From Lineus longissimus (Eukaryota > Nemertea > Pilidiophora > Heteronemertea > Lineidae), in contig NC_088318.1 of NCBI RefSeq assembly GCF_910592395.1, forward strand, positions 3,596,001 to 3,660,000: a stretch of 64,000 nt of DNA, given 5' to 3'. Both the position numbers and the translations under genes were made by a program. The first letter of the stretch is position 1, and the number at the start of each line of letters is the position of its first letter. The notes below the pieces were generated by a model, which saw only the letters and a list, made by a program, of their open reading frames with translations, was not told the DNA's origin and ran no database searches. Shown in pieces: positions 47,401-58,745 of the stretch.

Positions 47401-50400
47401 ACAAACTGCCGCACCGCGATTGTAATTTTTATTCATGCGCTGGTGTGTTGGGCGATATTCAGAAATCGATTTAGTCCTCCGGATGATGTCAAGATGTGAT
47501 GCTTGCTTTAAATTTTCTAAGGAGTTATCAGTGAGAAGTGGTTTTGCTAGCAGTTAACCCTCCAACATCATTTAATCTTATGAAATTTGATAGATGCTTC
47601 AATCATATTATCATCTCTCAAAATATCCTTGTACCTCGATTAAGACAAATGGAGCAGGCTCAATCGATTCCCGACGGTGACATTTGTGGCATTTCAAGCA
47701 AATGGAGGATCTCACTTCTTCCCCTAAACACCTCATCACGTAGAAGGGAACCAAGATCAATCATTTTATCACAACTACATGTATGGCCAAGAATCTAATC
47801 GCCGCGATTGCCACAGTAGACCCCTGATTATAACCGAACACTCTCCCGATCAACCTGTCTTTTCATCAATCTTCCTCCCAGAGTTAAGTGGCCAATTAAT
47901 TACTCACCCTTGTTTCTCAATTTGACATTCTGGCGTTCACGGAATATATTGATCGGGTGAAGACGATCTATCAAAGAGTCAAGTGTTTGATGGTTGCCAA
48001 ATTAAGTTCGCATAAAACGGTGATTTAGGGAGGCTTTTCAGATTTTCATTTTCAAGAGAGACTGTCATTTAAAAATTACCTCAATTATTTTCAGAAGCTG
48101 AATAAACTTTACTTTAATTTAAGGGATACACCGTTCGTAATTACTGGTGGTTCAGGAAAATAAAAACGTATGAATACAAGCCGTAGTGCAGTTATTGTGC
48201 ATACGAATTCGCTGAAACTTGATGTTTATAATATTTGTATATCTGTCAATGTGGAATTCTATATTCAGTAGGCCAACGTATTTACGCTATTGGAAATCAT
48301 CGAATTCGATTACAAATTTCAAATATTTAACGAACGGCGTACCCCTTCAAGAGTACATTTACCTGTATGAAGATGGCAATGATCGAGACACCATCAGGCT
48401 TCCCCAAAGCTTGCTCTAAAGACTCATACAGTGTGGTGTTGTAGTGTATAAGATGAAGCTGAAAGTAAAGATGCATGGCTGGTACAAATATTTTATCGAA
48501 CAGTAGTATAGAAAATGGCGTCAAGCATATCTCGTAAGGGGCCATTCAATTGTATTACAACTTCGTGGTGAAATTACACTTACCGCTGTCATCCAACGAG
48601 TTGGATAATCCGATGAACAGTGGCGCCTCTCTCAGCGGACATCTCTCTATATTTCAAGAATACCCTCTCTATTATATGTAAGGACACCAGTTTTTGTTGA
48701 GTTTTTTGTCTTCGTTCTGTATCACACCTTCCTGATTTCAGATGATAGTTGTACGTGCCATATCATCCGAAATAATCATTTCAATTTCTGCAAATGATGG
48801 CTCAGACACCTGCGAGTTGGGAATATCAACAGCTAGTTAAGGTCTATTTACTCACAACACCTGCTGTTTTAACTAGATTCGTCAGAGTGACAATTCTGAC
48901 ATTTCTTGTCAGTTAAGGAAAGAGTCGCGCAAACGGGCGGCTGTTGTCGCTGAGTATTATGTCCCTTACCTCCATGGGAAAAGCCTTACAGTTGACAGTG
49001 TGCTCGGACCCTCTCACATCCTCCCGTCCCCAGTGGAACCGAATCTCGGCAAGCTCGTACTCGTGACCCACAGGCAAGGGACCTCCGCTTAGTGCTGTAA
49101 AATAAGGTATATGTATAACTTTATAAAGGTGTCATCATGTCAGTATAGTTGCAAAACTATCGATCTTAGAAGCTTAAGTGTAGCCATAACTGAAGATGTG
49201 GGACAAGAAGCTGTCAAGTGCCATTTTTTGTCATTGTCATATAACAGTATACCCAAATCCTCCGCATAAACTGATAAAGGTCGCGTCCAGAAGCTGGTTT
49301 CACGTCCCTTAGCCACCACATAAACTGTTAGAGTTTAGGGATATCTAAACCCCAACTCCAAAGAAGAAGCAGTATTTCACCGACCTCAAGTAGACACCCT
49401 ATAGAAAGAATCTATGAGAGAGCTATTCTGAGTCCACCATTACCCTAAGACGAGCTAACATATAGACTGGCTTGATATTGCTAATGGTCGTTTCGGGGCA
49501 CTAAATTACCACCAGATAGACCTCCGGCGCAACGTGTGCAGATGATGATGGATCACGGCCAACTGGCTGACTTACTTGATTTTGGTGTGACATCGGATCT
49601 GAAGCCGGCATCGCCTGAAAGAAGAATAACATGTGTTTGATGATATAGGGAATGGCTGCTAACACAGATATCGGCTAAAATACACTCATAGAAATAAATG
49701 TTGTTGAGCTCTTGAACACAAAGATGCACCCTGTAGAGTTTTTTCGTATTCCGGAAAACCGCTAATAGTGTTGTCCGAAAAACTCAACCGTCAGTAGATG
49801 TTATCAGGGGAACCGTTCTTGGAAAGAGGGCAGTCCCCAATAATTGAAGTGCGCCACATTGTACTATAGGGAAAGGAAAGACACTAATGCCATATCATTA
49901 TGTACCTTTCCTTTTTTTTGAAAGAAAAATAGATCGTTGCAGCTCAGCTCAGGTTACCTTTATTGGAGATCGAACTGATATTTACCACTTTGCTCTTTAG
50001 CTGAAAGCCCGGGAGTCCAATGAATAAATAATCAGCGTAGACCAGAAGCTGGTGTCGAGCGCAGGTGTGGTATTGCAAATTTGTTTTGTGTTTGAAGTCA
50101 TCAATGTGTTGGTTACTAGAAAATGCCGCAAGCTATAGTCACAATCAGATCGAATCAATAAGATTGGGCTCCTGTTTCTAGATAGATGGTTACAAATAAA
50201 AATGCACGTACTTCGGTGATAGAAGATATGAACTATTCATGAAAATGTGTGTATGTCACTGAAATAGTTAACGAGATAAAATATATCTTCCTTGCTAAGC
50301 CAGCTACGATTGGACATCGCTACATTTGGGCGGCTTGGTTCGTTTGGTAAACATACTGGTGTGACAGTTTTAATGTCCCCCTGGGAGAGATGTCCTACCT

Positions 50401-53400
50401 TACTTATTGGTGACAGTTAAAGGTGTATTTCAATGGAGACTCGAGGCATTCAATACATGCACATAAAGGACACAAATAGTATGATAAAGTTATATTGTCC
50501 CCAGGACACTCAATCATGGAACATGTTTTTCTACCACACTGGCTTCGAATCAGATAGTGAACCAAGTTTATCTCTGGATGGCAATTCATCTATTAGGAGC
50601 AACCAAGATTCACGACTCCGCTCGGAAAAAGCTAGCTTCGTTTAAGAGGCAACTACCTTAATTGCTCTCCAATATTTTCTGTTCTCTTCCGTTTGATTTC
50701 ACCCAATTTTGCAGCTGGGTGGTTAGCTAATCAATCGCTGAAGAATTCAGGCGATCTATCAAAGTCTTTCCCGTCGGTTTCGTCTATAGCAGTTACGTTC
50801 GGAGAAGAAACAATGACTTAATTAACTAATTAATGACATTCAAAAAAGACTTTATAATCGATGTAGGAAACAAAGCTGTTGGTCGAAAATCTTCCACTGG
50901 TTAATAACTTGATGGATCGGCCCAGTCACCGACTGATTACCAACCTGGTTTATATCTTAGATACACGATGAGCGAATTTCCGTTGTTACAGACGTCTGTC
51001 TCGCGGCAGAGGATGTAGTTCAGCGTGAGTAAATTGTCATTCAATGATGATTGGTAGACGGCTTCACGTGACGTTATGTTGATCGGTGATTGGCTGTGTC
51101 CATTTGCCTCGGGGAAGTCCAGACCCCACTCTGCAGCACCTAGAAAAAGGAATGACATACACATGTGTTTAAAACAACCAGGAACAGACGTGAAAACAAC
51201 TTGTGTGTTGTGAAAGGAAGCATTCTGGGGGATAACAGCAAACATTTGAGTCCTGCCAAGTACGATGTTTAGGGGTTTTTTTATACACTTCCCCAAGCGC
51301 TGCCTACATCCTCCCCATAGCACTGATGGACACAGCATCAAAAGACTCACAAGTTGCTTGACTACAGAAAAAAGGTGTGATTAGACGTGTGAAATATGCT
51401 ACTGTTTGCGGCCGTACACTGACAATGAACTTCCCTTGAGATAATCCGCACCAAGCTATTAGATCCTCCTAATCCCCCACAGGCGTCTATCTGCCAATTA
51501 TGCGCCGCGCCATCAAGGAGGGCTTGTGGTATTCGACTCGATGACTCGACGACGCGATGACTCGATGACGCGATCCGGTTGGAATCTTTTTAAAGAATAT
51601 CACTGCTTGGACTGTAATTTATACATAGAATCATAAGTGGAGGAAAATAAAAAAGAACCGATCATTACCAACCCCTTTCCAGCTGTTTTCACCGTATCTA
51701 ATCCGACCATTTTTCGTTTCCTACAAGTTCGCATTTTTGATAAAACCATGCGCCATGTTGCTATACAAGCCACTGGTATCTTACCGTCAATACAGCTAAT
51801 ACACCTAAATATAGCTGGTTCAGATCAACCTCCTACCCAGGTTCTTTACGAGCAGAAATTCCAATGTTAAAATGACACGCGATTTCCTGGAGACAAGGTT
51901 GGCTCTGGATATCCGTTCAGCACGGCAATATTAAATGTCCTATACACCTTTCCAGAAATGGGGCGCTGAGTGTCCGAAATAGTGATGCCATAAGGGGAAA
52001 CTAGGCCTGTGGTGGAGGGACAAAGGAGATAGTCATGGTTGACCAACACACTTGAATGCCTTTAATGACGGACAAGGGGGGAAAAGTTAGTTCCAATGCA
52101 AGCCACCAATTTCGGAAAGCATGTATAGGGGCTGATGTATTGGGGGGGGGGGGGGGGGGGGGGCAGATGTCAAGGGACAGAAGAGGGACTGAGTGACTGA
52201 GTCTAAAAAACTGTACTTATGCGAAATTCCGATTCTTGACAGACTACCACATGACATCTGACATTGGCCACTAGAAGCTTGTTTGTCAATTAAATCTCCG
52301 GTCATTTTGCGTGCTATGAAACTTCCACGAGTCCTTTAAATATCAAAATCAATCGCGGGGACCAATCTTCAGTGGCCATGGCTGGGGGGGGGGGGGCACA
52401 TCCTTCCACATACCGTAGCTGGGTATGTGAAGGCCGAGCTAAAACCTCTGCTGTTGCAGCGGTAGCCCGGAGACCAGGATCATGGGATTCCGTATTTTAG
52501 CAAAATCCATAGCAACGATCGCGTCATCGAGCCATCGCGTCGTCGAGTCATCGAGTCGAATACCACAAGCCATCAAGGAGATGTAACAAGCTCGCGCGTC
52601 ATCGGATTGTCAACAACCGCCGAGGGCTACTGCAAGTATACTGGGTATGAAAAAAACTACAAAAAAACTCCCACAATGTCCCTGCTGACTTGAAAAAGTA
52701 CGACCGGTCAGCATGTAGGAAACTACTAACCTTGTGATAAATAATCTAAGTTTAATTGTGAGGATTCCTTTTTGAAACACACTGTATCATGGTTCCACCG
52801 CAAGCACTTTTGCACCTGCTGCAAGTCGGTTACATAATGAACTATCGCGGAAGAAATTTCATGATTGGTCCACTGACACTAGCTATAGTGGTGACGGGAT
52901 ATTGCTGTCTTCTCGGTAAATATTTTGAGCGACGCAGAATGAAGTCATTTGTGTCTTGTGTTAAGCGATTCTGCACGGCACTTCCCTCCTTAATTGCACA
53001 TCATATCAACACATGTGCGTGCCATGTACATCTCGCTATGTAGCTTAAGGAATTGATACCGAACGGGAGGTATTGATTGTCTCACAAAAACCGCTCGGGT
53101 GGAGCTAAAATGTAGACAAAAACCGAGGCAGGGCCGAGGTTTTGGCCAACATTTCAGCTGAATTCAAAACAAGGCTTCGTTTGCGCATAGTGCATTTACA
53201 CTGTAAAGTGCGGTTCGTCACGCTTCTAAATCCAGGTATTTTAGAATTTCAATTATTGGTAAAGATGTGACTCCGATGATGATACAATCATTGAAATGGT
53301 TAAATCAATAAGATATTTTCGTGTGATTTTGTTAAATGATCCCAAAGGCAGAATCAATCATTATATCATATGTACATGTATATACTAGTAGTTATGTATG

Positions 53401-56400
53401 TATGTTTGTTTACCTGAGCTTCTTTGAGCTGTATTTCTGTACTTAAAAGCTCATGGCAAAAACAAATAATTTGACGTATGACCGCCTCCGATATACATGT
53501 AGTATGAACTGAAATCATGTCAAGTTATTTGTGCTTTAAATGGGACTACCATTCTTGCACACTGGGCTGTCCAAACGTCTGCCCTCAAATCCGGGCGTCA
53601 AATAAACTCCCCAAAACTAATTTCATCTGATGTTCATTTTTCACTGATTATGTCATCCATGATTAGATCAGACCCGAGCGGCGTGAGTTTGACAGGTAAT
53701 TACATTTCTTCGTAGCGTTTGTCACGTTAATCATAGACAACTGCCACTTCCACTTTCGGTAGTTTGTAAGTTATCTGAATATTTTATGATATGTATTAAG
53801 CGAACTGATCTCAGCGTCAGATTGTTGGATATGTTGCTGAACCCGCGGTAATCTTAATTAGTACGGGTTCAATTTGTGAGAAGATACAACCAAACAATAC
53901 AAAGTCGTATGTACAGTACATGCAGGTATAATACATTTCAGTTGACTTTACATATAAGCAACGTCATAGGACCGAGCTGATTTATTTGTTAAGAGTCCCC
54001 TGTTGTCAGAAATTGTTACTAAGTGCTGACTTTTTGTAAATGACTTATTGGTTTCATATTCTTTCCTCGACATATATATTTGGTAGTACCAAAGAGAGTA
54101 GAAGGGAAGTCACTGCTTTATACATCAGCCATTCCGGAGAATCAAAATCCTGAATAGCATTCCGCGAAGTTACTACTTATAGCTCACAAGGTCATTTGCA
54201 TAAGATATTGATGACGTTTTAGTCACGTGACAGTCGGACATCGACACTTATTTCTACGCATTTGAGCTTATTTCAAAGTCAATTATCTTTGACCCTGCAT
54301 TGTTTTTAGCATGAATGATACCATAGAGTCAGAGAGAGAAATATTCAGAACAATTATGTAGTATTTCCAACACTCGGACATGTGCCAGATTGAATCTAAC
54401 TGCCCTAGTTAGAAAGCCTGAATCCATTACGAAACCGCATGTTTGTCCGACATTGCCTGTAATTCAGCGATGGGGAAATAGAGGGCAGCAGCTGCAGTGA
54501 CGTCATCTTCGTGGAATGTTATTTCAGGCATTGTGTGCCAAGTCCAGGTTCCGAGTCATCTCGTATTCCTGAATTTCGTGTCCCTCAATGGTTTCCTCGC
54601 AAAAAATGGCTCTTCCACGGCATATACCTAAATATAGTATTTAGCTTCAGAGACAGTTTTGACTACTTTAAACTCGCAAAACCACTTTATCTGCTTGTAC
54701 CGCAGATCACTCGACTCGTTATTAAGTGTGTTGGAAAAGAAGCCCAAGTGAATGCACCAACACATCAAGATCAGCGAGGTAATTACGTTACAGTGACGGC
54801 TCGATGTTGCTGCAAGTTCCCCGGGCTGGAAGTTCAATCATGACAATTTTCGCTTGTTTGCCCTGTGCAGGATTGTTCTATGATGAACTGAGCTCGGTTT
54901 CTCATAAGGTATTAGAGAGGAGAAGGAATTTTACTACGAGAACAAGAGCGATTTAAACTCAAAGTGGTGTCGCTGTGGTATATGAGAATGTTCTTGGAGG
55001 GTAAATTTTAAAAATGTCAATAATTAAGAAAGCCAATATCTGTCAATGAAATTAAAATCAAATCGGTAATAATGCAATAGCAGGATATCAACAAATTCGT
55101 ATTCCAAGCCATGGCCTAATTTCACGGCTAGGAAAACGTCTTCATTTTCCCCGCTAGTGGGCTATTCGTATTTAAATGTTCAAATGTTAATTCACAAATT
55201 CAAAAGGTGTTGTCAATCCAGATATTCTTTTCAAATAACTTCAAGAAAAACTCCATCCAAAAAGCCATTTGAAAATCAAGTCGTTCTTGTTCTCGAAAAC
55301 TACCTTGACCTCCATAACATGCCGCCGGCACACGGGCGACTTGCTTGAAGTTGGAGCAAAGATTGGAGCAAATCTCTCGTGAAGATGCAAACAGATGAAA
55401 TCCTTGATTTAACTCATTTCGCAGGGCTCAATGCTATTTTCAATGGATGTGTCCGATATTCTGGCCAGTGGCAGATCAATTCGATTATGAATAGATTTAT
55501 CTATATATCGGTGATTGATTTTTTGTTTTATCATACAGAGAGTACATCATTAGATAAAAACACGGACGAATGCACTGATTTGTGGATACAATTACAGCGT
55601 ATGATCATGAAGGATCAATTTCAGCATGATCTGTCATTATTTCTTGCTATTTTAATGTCATTGCCATTTCAACGTCAAAACCAGTTAAGATGGGCTTAAA
55701 TAATAATAAACCCAAGCTCTCAACCTCAGAACCAGTTAAGAAGGGGTTGAAATTTAAGCCGAAAGCTATCGTAGAAGGGGCTCAAGTTTAAATCACAAGA
55801 TTTCATTGTGTTAACCAGTTCAGGTGGAAATTGACATTTTAACCCCAAGTTCATTGTGAAAAACCAAGTGATCGGCGGCCGCTAAACCACCGATACATGT
55901 AGGCCTATCCTAGCGTGCCGCCAAGTTTGCTCCCCCTATACATGTACTTAGCTGTCGATATGCACTGCTAAGTTACAATACAATTTACAATACAATTTAA
56001 TATTTATAACGCGCCTTTCCAGGTCGCCCTGCTCAAAGCGCGGGAAAAAAAACCTCCTACTAAATACCGCAGTGTTTTTTGAAAAGTCAGGATTTTAAAG
56101 CGGTCTTGAATGAATTGATGGTTGGGATTGATCTTATTTCAGATGGTAAATTATTCCAAAGTTTTGGGGCAGCCACGGAGAAGCTTCGGTCCCCATAACG
56201 TGATTTTGAGCGTGGGACAATGAGAAGCTCTGAGGAGGACGACCTGGTCTGACGAGCTCTGGTCTGATTATGCAGCAGACAAGACAGATATGCGGGCGCA
56301 ACACCACATCTGGCCTTGAAGCAGGTCAAGAGAATTTTAAATTGAATCCTGCACTTGACTGGGAGCCAATGTAATTCCCGAAAAGTTGGCGTGATGTGGT

Positions 56401-57462
56401 CGCGCTTTTTGATGCCACATATCAGTCTTGCTGCTGAGTTTTGCACTTTCTGCATTGGTGCTGTAACATCATCTGGGAGTCCATAGAGAAGACCATTGTT
56501 TACATCAAGCTTTGAAGATAGCGGTATCTCAAGTCTTAGCGAAAACCCAAGGTTACCGCCAAGTTTAGTAGCGGTCACTAAAATTGGCGGTCTCTAAACT
56601 AATTCGGCTTTGAACAACTTGGCCCTGGTAGAAACTATTAAGTGGCTAACTATCTGGCTCCCACGGCTGATACCTTGCCTTACCCGTTATTTTCAAATCG
56701 AACGTCCGTACTGCGTTAGTCCGCTTCATCATGTAAATCCTGGATGTTGTTGACAGGAATGACCCTGTTACAGTTGAACGAAAGCACACAGTTTTTGTCA
56801 TGTAAAAAGTACACTAGCACATACGAACAAACGAAGTCAACTGCAACTATATACCTGCATAAACTGTACATGTACATGTACATGTAGCGTAATGATAAGG
56901 ACTGGCATGACTAAAATATAACTTTGACGCTAATATGATGGTAATAACTTCCGCATTGGTGGGACTTTTTCTATCCCAGAGCAGTCATGACTTAATAGAC
57001 GATTCATGTAATCTATTAAGCACAATACATCATTACTACCAAGTGTATCTATATTATGCAATACATTGTCATCTCTCATGCTATATTTTCGCATCTTTAT
57101 ATATTTTATTCAATGACATGATTAATCATATGTCACAAATTAATGAAGACTAAGAATTTGGAAATCCAAAAAAAACTTCGATATCTGTTCTTTTGTATAA
57201 TGTCTGTTTTTAATCCTCATTTCTATGCCAGGAATAGATAAATAACAAACAAAAATCATGTCAGTTACAAACAGTTGCAAAACGTGTCAAAGTGTGTGCC
57301 TCTCAGAAACAGACAGTATCAACCAACCTTACCATCTGCGCCGTAACACCAGTTTGCCTTCCACTGGTCATCCCAATGCTCGTCAAACTCCAAGGACATG
57401 GCCTTCTGGTACTCAAGAGTTCGATACCTGCTCCGAGCTAACTTGCCATACTCCATTGCCAT
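44463..57462 (-). CDS. CA8: Carbonic anhydrase-related protein VIII (acatalytic)
   Basis: Minus-strand exons 57462-57333, 51139-50945, 49094-48970, 48458-48363, 46997-46935, 46304-46253, 45082-44970 and 44597-44463 join in frame to 302 residues (human CA8 290). Diagnostic segments are [111 protein letters not shown] and [14 protein letters not shown]. The first zinc-ligand His of active carbonic anhydrases is Arg127 here (EIRFHWG); His129 and His140 remain. This matches CA8 and implies no CO2 hydration. In vertebrates CA8 binds the inositol trisphosphate receptor in the cytosol. A 39-nt symmetric exon (49614-49576) can be added between exons 2 and 3, and upstream exons may extend the N-terminus. 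Intron 1 exceeds 6 kb and contains transposons. Confidence 0.95.
45290..46035 (-). repeat. Tandem repeat, unit about 287 bp, about 2.6 copies, in CA8 intron 6
   Basis: TCCTTTTTCGTCAGGAAGAG starts units at 45301, 45588 and 45874 (spacings 287 and 286; third copy TCCTTTTACGTCAGG). Units share GAAACGCTGCAAAGTACAGC, GGTCCCAATTGGAACTGATC, CCTCCAACTCCA and TTTCTGAAAATAACACTT. The third copy is truncated after about 150 bp. No coding potential is seen. Strand is arbitrary. Confidence 0.85.
49576..49614 (-). other. Symmetric 39-nt cassette exon of CA8
   Basis: On the minus strand TTCTTCTTTCAG precedes GCGATGCCGGCTTCAGATCC and the segment ends CAAAATCAA before GTAAGTCAG; both splice sites are strong. 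It is 39 nt, enters in phase 1 and leaves in phase 1, exactly like the exon 2/exon 3 junction it interrupts. Inclusion adds 13 residues ([13 protein letters not shown]) just before LSGGPLP. CA8 proteins I know join directly here, so it is probably an optional exon. Confidence 0.75.
51521..52571 (+). mobile_element. Mutator-like non-autonomous transposon with 9-bp target site duplication
   Basis: The element begins GGCTTGTGGTATTCGACTCG and ends with the reverse complement. The inverted arms match over about 54 bp with one mismatch and contain GACTCGACGACGCGATG. It is flanked on both sides by ATCAAGGAG (51512-51520 and 52572-52580), a perfect 9-bp target duplication, the length typical of the Mutator/MULE superfamily. 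The 1,051-bp interior has no transposase ORF. It carries the 185-bp repeat shared with 9768-9955 and G-runs at 52142-52163 and 52384-52394. It sits in CA8 intron 1. Strand is arbitrary. Confidence 0.88.
51938..52122 (+). repeat. About 185-bp dispersed repeat, second copy, inside the Mutator-like element
   Basis: TATACACCTTTCCAGAAATG through ATGACGGACAAGGGGG and TTTCGGAAAGCATGTATAG matches 9768-9955 in direct orientation with few differences; this copy has an extra TGCAAGCCACC. It is nested within the 51521-52571 transposon. Confidence 0.75.
55975..56560 (-). mobile_element. 5'-truncated LINE (CR1/L2/jockey-like) 3' end
   Basis: On the minus strand an open frame (from about 56560 to 56087) encodes the C-terminal end of a non-LTR reverse transcriptase: [90 protein letters not shown] and [20 protein letters not shown]. 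It is followed by a 3' tail containing GCGCTTTGAGCAGGG and AGGCGCGTTATAAATATTAA. The catalytic YxDD region is missing, so the copy is 5'-truncated and inactive. The frame is intact, so insertion is fairly recent. It lies in CA8 intron 1. Confidence 0.9.
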
Positions 57463-58745
57463 GGCCTATATGCCCGTAGCCTGGAAATCTCCGCTTTTCC
57501 GATGATCCCGCGAACGAACAACAGTGGTATCCAATGGTTAACTTGGATGATTATTGTACTCCGCCTAAAACTACAGCCGTCCAAAAGGCTAATGCAATTT
57601 TATCGTGGAAGGCCACCCTTGGATGATCCCAAGTCCAACTCCGTAACTGGAACTCACAACTAGCAACGTCAGTATCCAGTGCGTTGATGCAACTGACTGT
57701 TCATTGAATGACGACACTCTTTCGAGCAATTTATTGACTGTTCACTTCGATGAAACCTGCACTCCGTATCGAGAAACGTCGGCAACGAATACGTTAGATA
57801 TGAAAGCAACAGACTGTTGACTTGGTTGACACCCTTTCGAGCAACAGTCCGTTGAAAGTGACGATTCACTAGCATAAAACCTGCAATCCGTCTCGAACAA
57901 CGTCCATCCAAGTCGCTTGCAATCAATACAATATTTGGCTCTTCGGACATACTTGCAGTCACAATGAAAATTTGAATTCAGTTGTCAGTAAAAGCGTTTT
58001 CTGGGCCAGGTTTTTCAAAAAACTAACGTCACTAACTTAACATTGACATTGACTTGATGATATCTCCGTTAAACCCATTAGACGTAACGACAAATTTAAG
58101 GTTAACGACACTAATGACCAAACGGGGCCCTTGATAGATATCAAGCGTTGACACAGATTACTACGTCACTCAGCCATGATTGTGTCTGTGTCTCCAGCTA
58201 TTGAGTAACGGTCTCGTCATATGAGATTCTATGCACGGACTCCGAGCTTACGGATACTTCAAGGGATACTCCCTGCCGCGGCTCAATCGGCAGCGGGAGG
58301 AATTTTCCCCGGGGCACGTACATCGGTTCTGCCGATATCTGCCCTTCAAATGTCGGAGCTGGTACACCGAGCACGTCCGCACTCGGCGGCGAGTTACCAG
58401 TGGCAATACTCAAAGAATGATCTGGAGGATGACCACAGTGACATCTAGGCGACTGACATGCAAGGAAGTATCTCGTGTGGTGCTTTGAGGTTTGAAGTGT
58501 GACTTTGCAGTGCGGCAGACAACAGAAAACCTACAAAACTACTCACACTTGTATATGAATCCTGGCTTCTCTTCAATGATATCCCGCACTCGGATTGATC
58601 GGACGGCTGGCATGTTGGACTGGCTCTTGGAGCGAACGAACATCTTTGGCTTTGGCCTGCCATTGCTTGAAGCTGAAAATGCCACACGGTTACTACGGGT
58701 TTTAAGCATTAAACATTTGGCGACATCTGCCATGGTCTGTGCCAT
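57333..58745 (-). CDS. Possible upstream exons extending the CA8 N-terminus, or a separate short gene
   Basis: Two minus-strand exons upstream of the CA8 start splice in phase. The first, 58745-58547, has an AAGATGG start and encodes MAQTMADVAKCLMLKTRSNR, FVRSKSQSNMPAVRSIRVRD and EEKPGFIYK, ending in phase 1 before GTGAGT. The second, 58421-58252, follows CCTCCAG, encodes SIATGNSPPSADVLGVPAPT, YVPRGKFLPLPIEPRQGVSL and EVS, ending in phase 0 before GTAAGC. An AG at 57466-57467 would allow a phase 0 splice to GCC ATG GCA, adding 124 residues to CA8. I recognise no domain; the segment is basic, then Pro-rich. The weak point is the poor polypyrimidine tract before 57465, so CA8 may start at 57462 and these exons belong to another transcript. 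Confidence 0.45.

Noticed and set aside
52142-52163. Long G-run as a regulatory quadruplex
   Set aside because: Homopolymer runs of G or C also occur at 27894-27911, 30770-30784 and 52384-52394; they look like slippage tracts and may include sequencing error.
54511-54843. 110-codon plus-strand open frame inside CA8 intron 1
   Set aside because: No domain or splice partner is recognisable, and the composition looks like random open sequence.
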